Shown here: positions 18,118-27,114 of the stretch, in pieces
Position numbering within the stretch: position 1 is the first letter of the stretch
Layout of the letters: each line of letters begins with the position of its first letter
Origin: Flavobacteria bacterium GWA2_35_26
GTDB taxonomy: Bacteria; Bacteroidota; Bacteroidia; Flavobacteriales; Flavobacteriaceae
Assembly (NCBI GenBank): GCA_001800905.1
Contig: MGWH01000005.1
Location: 120,303-183,437 of the forward strand
DNA length: 63,135 bases
Direction: 5' to 3'
Notes under the pieces: generated by a model
Seen by the model: only the letters and a program-made list of their open reading frames with translations
Told to the model about the DNA's origin: nothing
Database searches by the model: none
Made by a program: the position numbers and the translations under genes

Positions 18118-19137
18118 TTATTTTTTAATCACATCTACAACAATTCGGTCTTTTCGGTTGGCCAATTCCCAAGCGATAACAAAAGCTAGTTGTGTTCTTT
18201 TTTCCAAAGCATCGTATTCGATTTTGTTAGGTTCGTCTGATTTTTTGTGGTAATCAGCATGAACGCCATTAAAGAAAAATACAGATGGAATTCCAAATTT
18301 TGCAAAATTATAATGATCGGAACGTTCGTAAAAACGATTCGGGTCTTTCGGATCGTTAAAACGATAATCCAAATCAAGACCTACATATTTTTGATTCATA
18401 GTGGCACTAATATGATCTAATTCAGAGGATAAACGATTCGCTCCAATGATGTATACATAATTGTTAGTATCGGCGTGTAATGCATCACGACGTCCAATCA
18501 TATCGATATTGACATCAGCAACCGTATTGGCTAATGGAAACAAAGGGTTTTCAGAATAATAACGAGAACCTAATAAACCATGTTCTTCACCTGTAACGTG
18601 TAAAAAAAGAATAGAACGTTTCGGTCCATGGCCTGCTTTTTTTGCCGTTTGAAAGGCTTGAGCTATTTCTAATAATGCCGAAGTACCTGATCCATCGTCG
18701 TCAGCTCCATTATACACTTCACCATTTTCGATACCCACATGATCGTAATGCGCCGAGATAACGATTACTTCTTCTGGTTTTTCTGACCCTTCAATGAAAG
18801 CCCAAATATTTTCGGAGTCCGCTAGATTATTATTACGCTTTTTGTTCAAAAAAGAAGCAGGAACTGCTTGGTAAAAATCAGATGCTCCTTTTGGGAATGA
18901 TACTTGATTTTGTTGGTATTGACTAATTAAATACTTACCAGCTTTTTTCTGGCCAGCCGAACCTGTTTCACGTCCTTCCATAGAATCGGCAGCGATGATA
19001 TAAAGGTGTTTTTTTAAATCGTCTGCAGAAATAGTTTTCATGTACTCGGTTGGATCAACGTTTTTAGTTGCTACCAAAGCCCCGTTTTTACAAGATGTTC
19101 CCAAGGCAATAAGGGAAAGAAAAAGTATTTTTTTCAT
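18118..19137 (-). CDS. M28 family zinc peptidase, lipoprotein
   Basis: Co-catalytic two-zinc aminopeptidase of 339 aa, probably anchored by lipid: short hydrophobic signal with Cys16 in LGTSCKN. Zinc ligands can be followed through ISAHYDHVG (His, Asp), NGADDDGSGTSALLE (bridging Asp), HVTGEEHGLLGS (Glu-Glu), NIDMIGRRD (Asp) and a late His in ERSDHYNFAKFGIP. It lies 24 bases downstream of a dienelactone hydrolase-like gene on the same strand and may be the last gene of the Lrp-cyanophycinase-acylase run. Exported peptide degradation is the likely role. Confidence 0.9.
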   Translation of the reverse strand: MKKILFLSLIALGTSCKNGALVATKNVDPTEYMKTISADDLKKHLYIIAADSMEGRETGSAGQKKAGKYLISQYQQNQVSFPKGASDFYQAVPASFLNKKRNNNLADSENIWAFIEGSEKPEEVIVISAHYDHVGIENGEVYNGADDDGSGTSALLEIAQAFQTAKKAGHGPKRSILFLHVTGEEHGLLGSRYYSENPLFPLANTVADVNIDMIGRRDALHADTNNYVYIIGANRLSSELDHISATMNQKYVGLDLDYRFNDPKDPNRFYERSDHYNFAKFGIPSVFFFNGVHADYHKKSDEPNKIEYDALEKRTQLAFVIAWELANRKDRIVVDVIKK

Positions 19138-19161
19138 TGTAATTTAATATAGGTTAGTTAA

Positions 19162-19935
19162 TTATTTAAGTAATACTTCGTTTAAGAATAATTTCATGTG
19201 TTCAAAAGAGCGTGTTGCCGCTTTTTCGTTATAGGCAGCTCCTTTGGAATTATCGGTTCCTGCATCAACATCTGTAAATGAATGTACTGCATTGGCATAA
19301 TACACCATTTCCCAATCGGCTTTAGCCTCACGCATCTCTTGTTGGAAACCAGCAATTTCTTCTTTGGAAACAAAAGGATCATCCGCACCATGGCAGGCTA
19401 ATACTTTCGTAGTAATTGGACTAATTGGAAGTGAAGTGTCTCTTCCTAAACCTCCATGAAAAGAAACCACTCCTTTAACTTTTAGGTTTTTTCTTGCTGC
19501 TTCCAAAGCACCTGTTCCACCAAAACAAAAACCAATTACGGCAATATTTTCTGGATTAGCACCTGATTGAATTAATTGTGCCAAAGCCAATTCGATTCTT
19601 TTTTGGTACAATAGCGTATTCTTTTTATAAAATCCAGCCATCTTTCCTGCATCAGCCGTAGTTTGCGGATAATTTCCTTCACCATAAATATCCGCTACAA
19701 AAGCATAATACCCTAATTTCGATAGTTTTTCAGCAGTTGATTTGGCATGTGAATCAATTCCTTTCCAGGCTGGGAGTACCAAAATTCCTGGTTTTTGAGC
19801 AGTTGCTTTATTAGGTTTGATGGCTAAACCATTTAAAATTTGCGCTTCATCTTTGTACTGAACGGGTTGTAATTGTGCAAATACACCAGTCGTGAAAAGG
19901 AGTGCGCCTAATAGAAGGTATTGGAAGTTTTTCAT
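19162..19935 (-). CDS. Dienelactone hydrolase-like alpha/beta hydrolase, secreted
   Basis: Alpha/beta-hydrolase of 257 aa with a signal peptide (MKNFQYLLLGALLFTTGVFAQ). The nucleophile elbow GFCFGGTGA has Cys rather than Ser, as in dienelactone hydrolase; the acid is in GADDPFV and the His in YANAVHSFTD. The ATG at 19935 was chosen because it begins a clean signal peptide; an upstream in-frame ATG at 20016 would add 27 residues that overlap the acylase gene. The substrate is unknown: secreted DLH-like proteins hydrolyse various esters. It directly follows the acylase gene. Confidence 0.86.
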   Translation of the reverse strand: MKNFQYLLLGALLFTTGVFAQLQPVQYKDEAQILNGLAIKPNKATAQKPGILVLPAWKGIDSHAKSTAEKLSKLGYYAFVADIYGEGNYPQTTADAGKMAGFYKKNTLLYQKRIELALAQLIQSGANPENIAVIGFCFGGTGALEAARKNLKVKGVVSFHGGLGRDTSLPISPITTKVLACHGADDPFVSKEEIAGFQQEMREAKADWEMVYYANAVHSFTDVDAGTDNSKGAAYNEKAATRSFEHMKLFLNEVLLK

Positions 19936-19987
19936 CGTTTTTATGTTTTCAACAAATATCGAATTAATATTTGAAATGCCTACTATT

Positions 19988-22183
19988 TTATTCACCTGGA
20001 TGATAATTGCGTACACTATTTTTTTCTACATCCTCTTTGTAAAACAGCACCTCTTTAAATTGTGCTTTTTGATATCTTTCTGCTTGATCATTAAAATGTT
20101 TAGAGTTTGGATTACCACTATTTCCTCCAGCTAATAGGGATTTTGCTTTTACTTTTGGGCCAAATTCCACCGCACATACAAAACTATTACCACTAAAACC
20201 ATAGCGTTTTTTGGTATTATTTTGATACGCACTTTTGAAAGCGGGTAAAGCTCCCCACAATACCGAGGTGTAACTAATTGGTAAACTTGGTGCAGCATCA
20301 TCAAAACGATTATCGATGTCTCCAGAGAGTCTTTGAAAGCGATTTATTTCGCCCCAAGGCATTTTCCAAGTACCAAATTTAGATGTTAACTCGATAATTA
20401 CTTCCTGTAGTTGCGGCAATACTTGTTCTGGATTAAGATGCTGTATGAATTTCCGAGTATTTTCTACCTGATCCAATTCACCTTGATCGATATAGGTTTT
20501 TCGCAAAAGAGGATCTAATTTGAAACCCAATTCGTTTGCCAAAGTTAAGCCAATTGAATTTTCGTTACTTCTTAAATCCCAGGCAGTCAAAACTTGGATG
20601 GCTTCTGAAAGGCTACTGTATTTCGTTTCTCCATTTTGTATGCTTTTTTCAAATTGGTTGACCACGGCAGGAATTAGTTCTTCAAAAAAAGGCAATTGGT
20701 TGTTATAGCCCGTTTCAATTATTTTATCTAGTGTGTATTTTTCACCTTTAGATAATACTCGTACAGCGTTAATTCCTCTATAAGATTCTCCATCTGGCGC
20801 CATATAAGGAGGGTAATTTTCTTCTTTTGGACTTTCATTTCCCGATACTGAAAAAGGCGTAGAGTTACAGTTTTGCAACCAGCCATTTTTTGGATTAAAT
20901 AAGTGTACCGTTTCTTTGACTGGGTGCAAACCTTTCCATTCGGTTGCAGCTATACTGCCGTCTACTGGTTGTGCCCAATTCAATTTCGGATCTCTTTTGG
21001 GAACAAAATTTCCATGCCAATAGGCTATATTTCCTTTATTGTCTGCATAGACTGTATTGTTGGATGTGTTGGCTTTCCAATCCATTGCTTTTTGATACTC
21101 CACAAAATTCTTCGATTTGGTACGTTCCCAACTTTGAATCAAACTATTCATTGAACGATTATTGGATTTTAAGCTAATCCATTGATTATCTCTTTTAGCC
21201 ATAATGGGACCGTGGTGCGTAAAAAACGTAGTAAAAGTTTTCGGAATTATTCTACCATTTTCAACATACTGTATTGTAATTTTTTTCTCTTTAATAGGGA
21301 GTAATTTATTTTCGTATTTGTAAAATAGTTTTCCCTTTTGACGTACTATTTTCTCAATATAAGTGTCGGCAACGTCTACATTACAAGAAGTGTGCATCCA
21401 GCCACAATTTTCGTTAAATCCTTGGTAAATAAAGAATTGCCCCCAAGTAACTGCACCGTAGGCTTGTAAACCTTCTTCGCTACTAATTTGAATCTCTGGT
21501 CTAAAATAAAAAGTAGTATGCGGATTGATATACAAAATCGCATTACCCGAAGCTGTTTTGTTTGGTGCCAAGGCAAAACCATTGGAACCGGTTTGCATGT
21601 CTTTTTCTTGGGCAACAAAGGCTATTTTATCCTCGGGTTTTCCGTAAAAGTCTTTTAATTCTTGTGTAGTAATATCAGCAGTACTAATTGCGCCAATACT
21701 TCCATCTGTCCAAAGTAAAGGAAACCAAGGTTCAAAATGGGTTAATAGTAGGGGTTTTACATTTGGGTTTTTGTATAAATAATAATTAATCCCATCCGCA
21801 TAACTATTGAGTAATTTTTTTAGCCAAGGTGCCGCTTTTTGATAATCAGATTTAGCTTCAGCAACATCAATTAATAAGCGGGTTTCTAAATCATTATATA
21901 AAGTGGCCGAACCTTTAATTTCAGATAGGCGTCCTAATTTTTCAATATAATTCATTTCAACGCGTTTGAAATCGTCTTCACATTGTGCATACAGCATTCC
22001 GAAAACAGCATCAGCATCGGTTGTACCGTAGACATGAGCAATTCCCCATTGATCTCTAATTATAGTTACTCGTTTGGCTAGTTGCGTTAATCGAATACTT
22101 TCTTTACTACTCACTTGAGCCAAAACAGAAAAGCTTGTTCCAATCAGAAGTAAAAGTGTTATCGTTTGTTGTACAATTTTCAT
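19988..22183 (-). CDS. Penicillin acylase family protein (Ntn hydrolase)
   Basis: Secreted amidase of 731 aa with signal peptide (to about residue 23). Ntn hydrolases of this family self-cleave into alpha and beta chains; the nucleophile Ser that begins the beta chain is Ser200 in QTGSNGFALAPNKTASG. Before it lie the family motifs RDQWGIAHVYG and DAVFGMLYAQCEDDF; after it come the oxyanion and substrate-site segments (YINPHTTFY, TWGQFFIYQGFNENCGWMH in part). Its ATG overlaps the TAA of the cyanophycinase-like gene (TAATG), so the two are translationally coupled. The substrate is unknown; N-acyl amino acids, N-acyl-homoserine lactones or peptides are all possible. Confidence 0.88.
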   Translation of the reverse strand: MKIVQQTITLLLLIGTSFSVLAQVSSKESIRLTQLAKRVTIIRDQWGIAHVYGTTDADAVFGMLYAQCEDDFKRVEMNYIEKLGRLSEIKGSATLYNDLETRLLIDVAEAKSDYQKAAPWLKKLLNSYADGINYYLYKNPNVKPLLLTHFEPWFPLLWTDGSIGAISTADITTQELKDFYGKPEDKIAFVAQEKDMQTGSNGFALAPNKTASGNAILYINPHTTFYFRPEIQISSEEGLQAYGAVTWGQFFIYQGFNENCGWMHTSCNVDVADTYIEKIVRQKGKLFYKYENKLLPIKEKKITIQYVENGRIIPKTFTTFFTHHGPIMAKRDNQWISLKSNNRSMNSLIQSWERTKSKNFVEYQKAMDWKANTSNNTVYADNKGNIAYWHGNFVPKRDPKLNWAQPVDGSIAATEWKGLHPVKETVHLFNPKNGWLQNCNSTPFSVSGNESPKEENYPPYMAPDGESYRGINAVRVLSKGEKYTLDKIIETGYNNQLPFFEELIPAVVNQFEKSIQNGETKYSSLSEAIQVLTAWDLRSNENSIGLTLANELGFKLDPLLRKTYIDQGELDQVENTRKFIQHLNPEQVLPQLQEVIIELTSKFGTWKMPWGEINRFQRLSGDIDNRFDDAAPSLPISYTSVLWGALPAFKSAYQNNTKKRYGFSGNSFVCAVEFGPKVKAKSLLAGGNSGNPNSKHFNDQAERYQKAQFKEVLFYKEDVEKNSVRNYHPGE

Positions 22184-23055
22184 TATTTGTCTAATTTAAA
22201 TTGTTGTCCTGCTACATACATGCTCATTTGCATACTTTCTAAAGAAATCAATTTCTTTGACGGGTATTTTTGAATTCCGATTGGTTTTTTCATGACAACC
22301 ACTTCGCTTTCTCCCACTACTTTTACATTATTTCCATCTACAATAATGGCGGTACTTTCATCAATTCCAATTCCAGTCAAATTCGGAAACTCCACCATGG
22401 CTGAGATCAAGCGGTTGAAACGGCTTCTTACCAAAAAATGCTGGTCAATAATAGCATTGGTAACCAATCCTAAACCTGGGGTGGTTTCTAAGTTATCGTA
22501 ACGAATAGTTTCAAATGTACCTGAATATTCTTTTTCTAATTTCTGATTACCCGTGATCATGTTTTCAGACATTACAGCTGCTCCAGCACTACTTCCTGAA
22601 ATGATACTTCCGTTTTGAAATGCTTTATGTATGGAAGAATAAACAGGTGTATTAGCGACTACATTCATAAAACGTGCTTGGTCTCCACCACTAATAAAAA
22701 TGAGTTTTGCTTTTTGTAAGGAGTCGTTCAACTTTGGATTTTGAACGGTTGTTTTGTCAAAATTCAACATGACAATAGGGTTAGGAGTCAATCGTTTGAA
22801 TTGATCTTTAAAATAAATGTAAGCGCTATCAGGTTCTTCGCTTGACATGGGCAATACCACGATATAATCTGTTTTTTTGAATTGTGATATATCGACCAAT
22901 TGTTGCATCAATTGATCAGAGCGGTTTCCACCACCAATAATGAATAATTTTCCTTTTGATTTTTGGGCATTCGCCAATGAAAAACAAAAAATAAGAAATA
23001 AACTAAATGCAATTTGAGCCGCTTTTTGTATTTGATTTTGGTAAGTATGTTTCAT
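22183..23055 (-). CDS. Cyanophycinase-like S51 peptidase, exported
   Basis: Serine peptidase of family S51 (290 aa) with signal peptide ending near ANAQ (residue 31). The nucleophile is Ser156 in SGSSAGAAVMS, and the family core GKLFIIGGGNR and IFISGGDQ is present. Secreted members degrade cyanophycin (beta-Asp-Arg) or act on Asp-X dipeptides. The start at 23055 gives a good signal peptide and lies 12 bases after the lrp stop; an upstream in-frame ATG at 23097 would overlap lrp. It is coupled to the penicillin-acylase gene by a 1-base TAATG overlap. Released arginine could feed the divergent ornithine aminotransferase (inference). Confidence 0.88.
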   Translation of the reverse strand: MKHTYQNQIQKAAQIAFSLFLIFCFSLANAQKSKGKLFIIGGGNRSDQLMQQLVDISQFKKTDYIVVLPMSSEEPDSAYIYFKDQFKRLTPNPIVMLNFDKTTVQNPKLNDSLQKAKLIFISGGDQARFMNVVANTPVYSSIHKAFQNGSIISGSSAGAAVMSENMITGNQKLEKEYSGTFETIRYDNLETTPGLGLVTNAIIDQHFLVRSRFNRLISAMVEFPNLTGIGIDESTAIIVDGNNVKVVGESEVVVMKKPIGIQKYPSKKLISLESMQMSMYVAGQQFKLDK

Positions 23056-23066
23056 TATTGTATTAA

Positions 23067-23519
23067 TTAAAGTGAAATATTTCTTTTGAAAGCACATCCC
23101 AATTCTATGATTGAATTGGTTTTGGCAATTCCAGGAATGGAGTCGATTTGTTCGTACAGAATTTTACGCATGTGTTCGTGATTTTTAGCAATCATTTTAA
23201 TGTATAAAGTGTAAGAACCAGTAATATAGTAACATTCGGTAATTTCAGGAATCTTTTTTAATTCTTCAATAACTCGATCTGAATCGTGGTCTTTGTTTAA
23301 AGTAATACCAGTAAAAGCCCCCCAATCGTAACCCACTTTTTTTTCGTTGATTATGGGTTGGATACCAGCTAAAATTCCTTGTTCGGTTAATTTGTTAATT
23401 CGTTGGTGCACCATCGTGTTGGATATCTTCAAATTAGTGGCAATGGTAGAGTAGGCTATGCGACCATCTTTTTCTAATTCTTTGATGATTTTGATATCGA
23501 ATTCATCTAATTTTTCCAT
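23067..23519 (-). CDS. Lrp/AsnC family transcriptional regulator
   Basis: Protein of 150 aa with an N-terminal helix-turn-helix (DEFDIKIIKELEKDGRIAYS, then TNLKISNTMVHQRINKL) and a C-terminal RAM effector domain (ITECYYITGSYTLYIKMIA). It is divergent from ornithine aminotransferase and precedes the cyanophycinase-like gene by 12 bases. Local Lrp regulators beside amino-acid catabolic genes normally sense an amino acid; here arginine, ornithine or a related compound is a reasonable guess. Two dyads in the 235-base divergent region are candidate binding sites. Confidence 0.92.
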   Translation of the reverse strand: MEKLDEFDIKIIKELEKDGRIAYSTIATNLKISNTMVHQRINKLTEQGILAGIQPIINEKKVGYDWGAFTGITLNKDHDSDRVIEELKKIPEITECYYITGSYTLYIKMIAKNHEHMRKILYEQIDSIPGIAKTNSIIELGCAFKRNISL

Positions 23520-23543
23520 TGAAAGGGATTTTAAAAGTTAAAT

Positions 23544-23677
23544 TTACTTTTTTGTGGCCAATAAAAGTAAGTTATTTTTCTTTTTGAATTTATGTTTTTA
23601 TTATAAAATTTAATAAATTAACTTTTAAATGTTTAATTATTTTAAAAATTGACTTTTATTGTAATTAATTAAGTCAA
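23544..23677. promoter_or_regulatory. Two dyads in the lrp-rocD divergent region
   Basis: TTACTTTT (23544-23551)/AAAAGTAA (23563-23570) and TTGACTT (23649-23655)/AAGTCAA (23671-23677), in a very AT-rich region with further TAACTTTT-like copies (23617-23630). Candidate Lrp sites governing both directions; function inferred from position. Confidence 0.45.
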
Positions 23678-23714
23678 AAAGTATTTTTAAGTGTTTATAA
23701 TATATAGAATTGAC

Positions 23715-23722
23715 TAAATTTG
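23715..23722 (+). promoter_or_regulatory. -7 box of the ornithine aminotransferase gene
   Basis: TAAATTTG, exact TAnnTTTG match, 32 bases before the ATG; a weak TTTA lies 17 bases upstream. Confidence 0.5.
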
Positions 23723-23754
23723 TTTTGTAATTTTTCAACATAAATAAGCTACTT

Positions 23755-25038
23755 ATGAGTCACGATACTACTACATTGTCTTCTACATCAGAAGCACTGA
23801 TTGCAAAAGAAAATCAATACGGAGCACACAATTACCATCCGCTTCCAGTGGTTTTAGAAAAAGGAGAAGGCGTCTATGTTTGGGACGTAGATGGGAAACA
23901 ATACTTTGATTTTTTATCGGCCTATTCAGCAGTCAACCAAGGGCATTGTCATCCAAAGATTGTTGGTGCAATGGTGCAACAAGCACAAAAATTAACCTTG
24001 ACTTCTAGGGCATTTTTCAATGATCAATTGGGTCCGTACGAAGAATATGTAACAAAGTATTTTGGTTTCGACAAAGTATTACCAATGAATACGGGTGCTG
24101 AGGCAGTAGAAACAGCCTTAAAATTGTGTAGAAAATGGGCTTATGAAGTAAAAGGAATTCCTGAAAATGAAGCGCAAATTATCGTTTGTGAAAACAATTT
24201 CCACGGAAGAACTACTACCATAATTTCGTTTTCCAATGACGAATCGGCACGCAAGAATTTTGGACCATTTACCAATGGATTTATCAAAATACCTTATGAT
24301 GATGTCGATGCTTTGGCGAAAGCTTTGTCTTCTTCCAAAAATATTGCTGGTTTCTTGGTAGAACCAATTCAGGGAGAGGCAGGAGTTTATGTTCCAAACG
24401 AAGGCTATTTGGCGCAAGCCAAATCATTGTGCGAAGCCAATAATGTGTTGTTTATTGCCGATGAGGTTCAAACCGGAATTGCGCGTACCGGACGATTATT
24501 AGCTACTTGTGGTAATTGCGAATGTAAAAAAGGCTGCGAGAACAAACCGGAAGTAAAACCTGATATTTTGATTTTAGGTAAAGCACTTTCCGGAGGTGTT
24601 TTTCCAGTTTCGGCAGTATTAGCCAATAATGCCATTATGAATGTAATTCAGCCAGGACAACACGGTTCCACTTTTGGTGGAAATCCAATTGCAGCTGCCG
24701 TTGCGATTGCAGCTTTGGACGTAATTAAAGACGAAAATCTGGCACAAAATGCCGCTTATTTAGGGGAAGTTTTCCGTCATGGATTGAAAGAAATTCAATC
24801 TAGAAATCCCTTGATTCAATTGGTTAGAGGAAAAGGATTGCTAAATGCAATTGTGATTGACAGTGAAGAAGATTCTGATTTGGCTTGGGAAATTTGCTTG
24901 AAATTCCGAGACAATGGTTTGTTAGCCAAACCAACTCACGGTAATAAAATTCGATTAGCACCACCTTTAGTAATTACCGAAAGTCAAATTCATGAATGTC
25001 TCGGAATTATTGAACGTTCCTTAAATGAGTTTAGATAA
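23755..25038 (+). CDS. rocD: Ornithine--oxo-acid transaminase
   Basis: PLP enzyme (427 aa) moving the delta-amino group of ornithine to 2-oxoglutarate, giving glutamate semialdehyde. The PLP lysine is Lys276 in [10 protein letters not shown]; Asp237 in FIADEVQTG binds the pyridine nitrogen; [12 protein letters not shown] binds phosphate. Flanking words such as SRAFFND and [10 protein letters not shown] are those of ornithine rather than acetylornithine aminotransferase. An insertion at about 250-268 carries Cys252, Cys255, Cys257 and Cys261 just before the PLP-lysine strand; the classical enzyme has no such cysteine cluster. The adjacent divergent Lrp probably regulates it. Confidence 0.93.
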   Translation: MSHDTTTLSSTSEALIAKENQYGAHNYHPLPVVLEKGEGVYVWDVDGKQYFDFLSAYSAVNQGHCHPKIVGAMVQQAQKLTLTSRAFFNDQLGPYEEYVTKYFGFDKVLPMNTGAEAVETALKLCRKWAYEVKGIPENEAQIIVCENNFHGRTTTIISFSNDESARKNFGPFTNGFIKIPYDDVDALAKALSSSKNIAGFLVEPIQGEAGVYVPNEGYLAQAKSLCEANNVLFIADEVQTGIARTGRLLATCGNCECKKGCENKPEVKPDILILGKALSGGVFPVSAVLANNAIMNVIQPGQHGSTFGGNPIAAAVAIAALDVIKDENLAQNAAYLGEVFRHGLKEIQSRNPLIQLVRGKGLLNAIVIDSEEDSDLAWEICLKFRDNGLLAKPTHGNKIRLAPPLVITESQIHECLGIIERSLNEFR

Positions 25039-25044
25039 AATAGC

Positions 25045-25085
25045 AAACCCCAAGAGCGATTTCGTTTTTGGGGTTTCTTTTTGCA
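25045..25085 (+). terminator. Terminator of ornithine aminotransferase gene
   Basis: Stem AAACCCCAA (25045-25053)/TTGGGGTTT (25068-25076), then CTTTTT. Confidence 0.85.
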
Positions 25086-25097
25086 ATTGATATCAGT

Positions 25098-25871
25098 TTA
25101 ATAATCTGAATAATCAGTAGGATATAAAAATAGAATATCCATGTGCGAAATGGTGTTTTTGTATTTTTCCATTTTAAGTAAGGCTTTCCATTCCGGAGAA
25201 TCTACAAAAGCTTTCCAATGCGCATCCCTGCTTTCTTGGTTGGCAAAAGTCGTTAAGTACATCAAGTTGGGCATTTTTCCACCTGAAACTACTTCGCCAT
25301 AAAACACAGGATTGAATCCCAATCGATCGAAAATTTTACTCTCTTCACCGCCAATGAACATATCCACTTTAGTGTTGTAGATGGCTTCAGTAGCCGACTC
25401 ATAGCTGCGCAATTCATATACACGTTCTGAACGCGGACTGTCTAATTTAGGCAAGGTTATAAAAGGATGATTGGAAAAAGCAGTTAAAAGAACGGATTCG
25501 ATTCGTTCATAGGGTGCTTGGTTGTATTTGGCATTGATGTAGTCTGCACCAGCTTGAAGATAGACTCGATCTTTAGCTAATTTTTGATCCAATTCAAAAA
25601 ATTGTTTAGGAGATTTAAACGGGATTACAACAATTAATTTGGTGATAGAATCTAACGAAAATGTTTTGGGTTTAAAAACTCCAATCGATTGAATTCCAAT
25701 TCTTTTCAAAGCAGGCAAATAGGCGGCTTTTAAAAAGTTCTCGGTAACATTTAACTGAGCATTTGATTTTAAATTGTAAGTTTTTATTTGGTAGCATTCT
25801 TTTTGTTGAGCGCTACTAGAAAAACAAATTAATACAAAAATTGAAAGTAAAAACTTCGAAATAATTTTCAT
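25098..25871 (-). CDS. NIPSNAP family protein, exported
   Basis: Secreted protein of 257 aa with a signal peptide (about residues 1-21, ending SSAQ). It contains two ferredoxin-like NIPSNAP repeats: residues about 25-130 (beginning CYQIKTYNLKS) and about 148-257 (beginning RVYELRSYESATE), each with the alternating strand-helix pattern and aromatic residues typical of the family. The biochemical role of bacterial NIPSNAP proteins is not established. It is a single gene; the next upstream gene on the same strand is 83 bases away. Confidence 0.85.
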   Translation of the reverse strand: MKIISKFLLSIFVLICFSSSAQQKECYQIKTYNLKSNAQLNVTENFLKAAYLPALKRIGIQSIGVFKPKTFSLDSITKLIVVIPFKSPKQFFELDQKLAKDRVYLQAGADYINAKYNQAPYERIESVLLTAFSNHPFITLPKLDSPRSERVYELRSYESATEAIYNTKVDMFIGGEESKIFDRLGFNPVFYGEVVSGGKMPNLMYLTTFANQESRDAHWKAFVDSPEWKALLKMEKYKNTISHMDILFLYPTDYSDY

Positions 25872-25954
25872 TTAATGTTTGGTATTTGTTAGTAAAGAAA
25901 AAGTCTTTTTGATATCAATTCATTTCAAATACCAAATAGTTGCTAATGGTTTTT

Positions 25955-26932
25955 CTATTTTTTTAAACCTAGTCGAATTAGAAAATGATTACTTTTCGAT
26001 TTTTTTGAAGGGGGGTTATAAACAACGCTATTAGTCAAACGATCATTTAAAATGAATTTATCTTGCGCTGTTTTATAGGTGTTAATAGGATAACCGTTAA
26101 ACGACTGCTCTACTTTATTTCCAGTTTTAATATCTATTAAATTATTTCTAAGAAAAAGTTCATTAGTCACCATATTAGATAGCATGGGAGTGTAATAGAT
26201 GCAATCTTTAAAATAGTAATGGGTTACCATAGAATAGCGAGACGCTTGTTCATTCAACACTTTGGAACCACCATGAATGATATTGGACGACCAAATCAAG
26301 ACATCTCCTTTTTTAGCATAAAATGGTTTTTTTTCAAATTGGTAGGCCTCTACAATTTTCTCAATAAAATCTTCGTATTCGATGTAATCTGAATAGGCTG
26401 TATCTGAAGGAGTAGATTTAAAATGAGAAAAGTTGTATTCTGGTAGATTTTGTGATTTTGGATAGTAAAAAACAGCTCCGTTTTCAGGAGTTATATCTTC
26501 TAAGGCTACCCAAACTCCACACATAAACTTAGCAGGGATAGAACTAAAATGAATCGTATCGGAATGGGCTCTTTGTTGCGAACCTACTCTAAAATTCAAG
26601 GTTTGAAAAGGAATCGGTTCCCGATCATATAGCATTGCTAAAATCGCTGCTATTTCAGTATTGCAAGCGACACCTTTGGTACTTTCAGAATACATCCATA
26701 AATCTTGAATTCGAACATGATCACGTTGATTATCCATCTGGAATTCAGGATTGTATCCTTTGTTGTCCATATCGAATTTAATTTCATCAATCACTGTTTC
26801 CGAAATTAAATTGGGAATGACTATAAAACCATTTTCGTTATAGTCCAAAGCCATTTTTTGTTCTTTTTCGCTCAATTGTTTTGTTGCCAGAATTTCTTTA
26901 AAAAAAGGAGATTCTACCCAAGGTGTATTCAT
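25955..26932 (-). CDS. Phytanoyl-CoA dioxygenase family protein
   Basis: Fe(II)/2-oxoglutarate-dependent oxygenase fold, 325 aa from ATG 26932 (MNTPWVESPFF). Iron ligands are the H-x-D in QRAHSDTIHF and a distal His in SSNIIHGGSK; Arg in EQASRYSMVTHYY would bind 2-oxoglutarate. The longer reading frame from 26989 adds 19 residues that do not resemble the family, so it was not used. Substrate unknown; members hydroxylate lipids, amino acids or natural products. No biosynthetic neighbours give a hint. It stands between the NIPSNAP gene and the broken NERD gene. Confidence 0.83.
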   Translation of the reverse strand: MNTPWVESPFFKEILATKQLSEKEQKMALDYNENGFIVIPNLISETVIDEIKFDMDNKGYNPEFQMDNQRDHVRIQDLWMYSESTKGVACNTEIAAILAMLYDREPIPFQTLNFRVGSQQRAHSDTIHFSSIPAKFMCGVWVALEDITPENGAVFYYPKSQNLPEYNFSHFKSTPSDTAYSDYIEYEDFIEKIVEAYQFEKKPFYAKKGDVLIWSSNIIHGGSKVLNEQASRYSMVTHYYFKDCIYYTPMLSNMVTNELFLRNNLIDIKTGNKVEQSFNGYPINTYKTAQDKFILNDRLTNSVVYNPPSKKSKSNHFLIRLGLKK

Positions 26933-27114
26933 AATTAATTGTATTTGATTACAAGCTATTTGTAGGTTTGTTGAATTTATTAGTATCAAAGCCTAATAGA
27001 AGGTTAAAGATATGTATTAGTTAGTGTTTTACAATTCTTTTATTCAAAAAAAAGAATGAAGAATTTTTAGATACATAATAGACATTAATCAAAATAGTTA
27101 GGTCCTTTAAGAAA

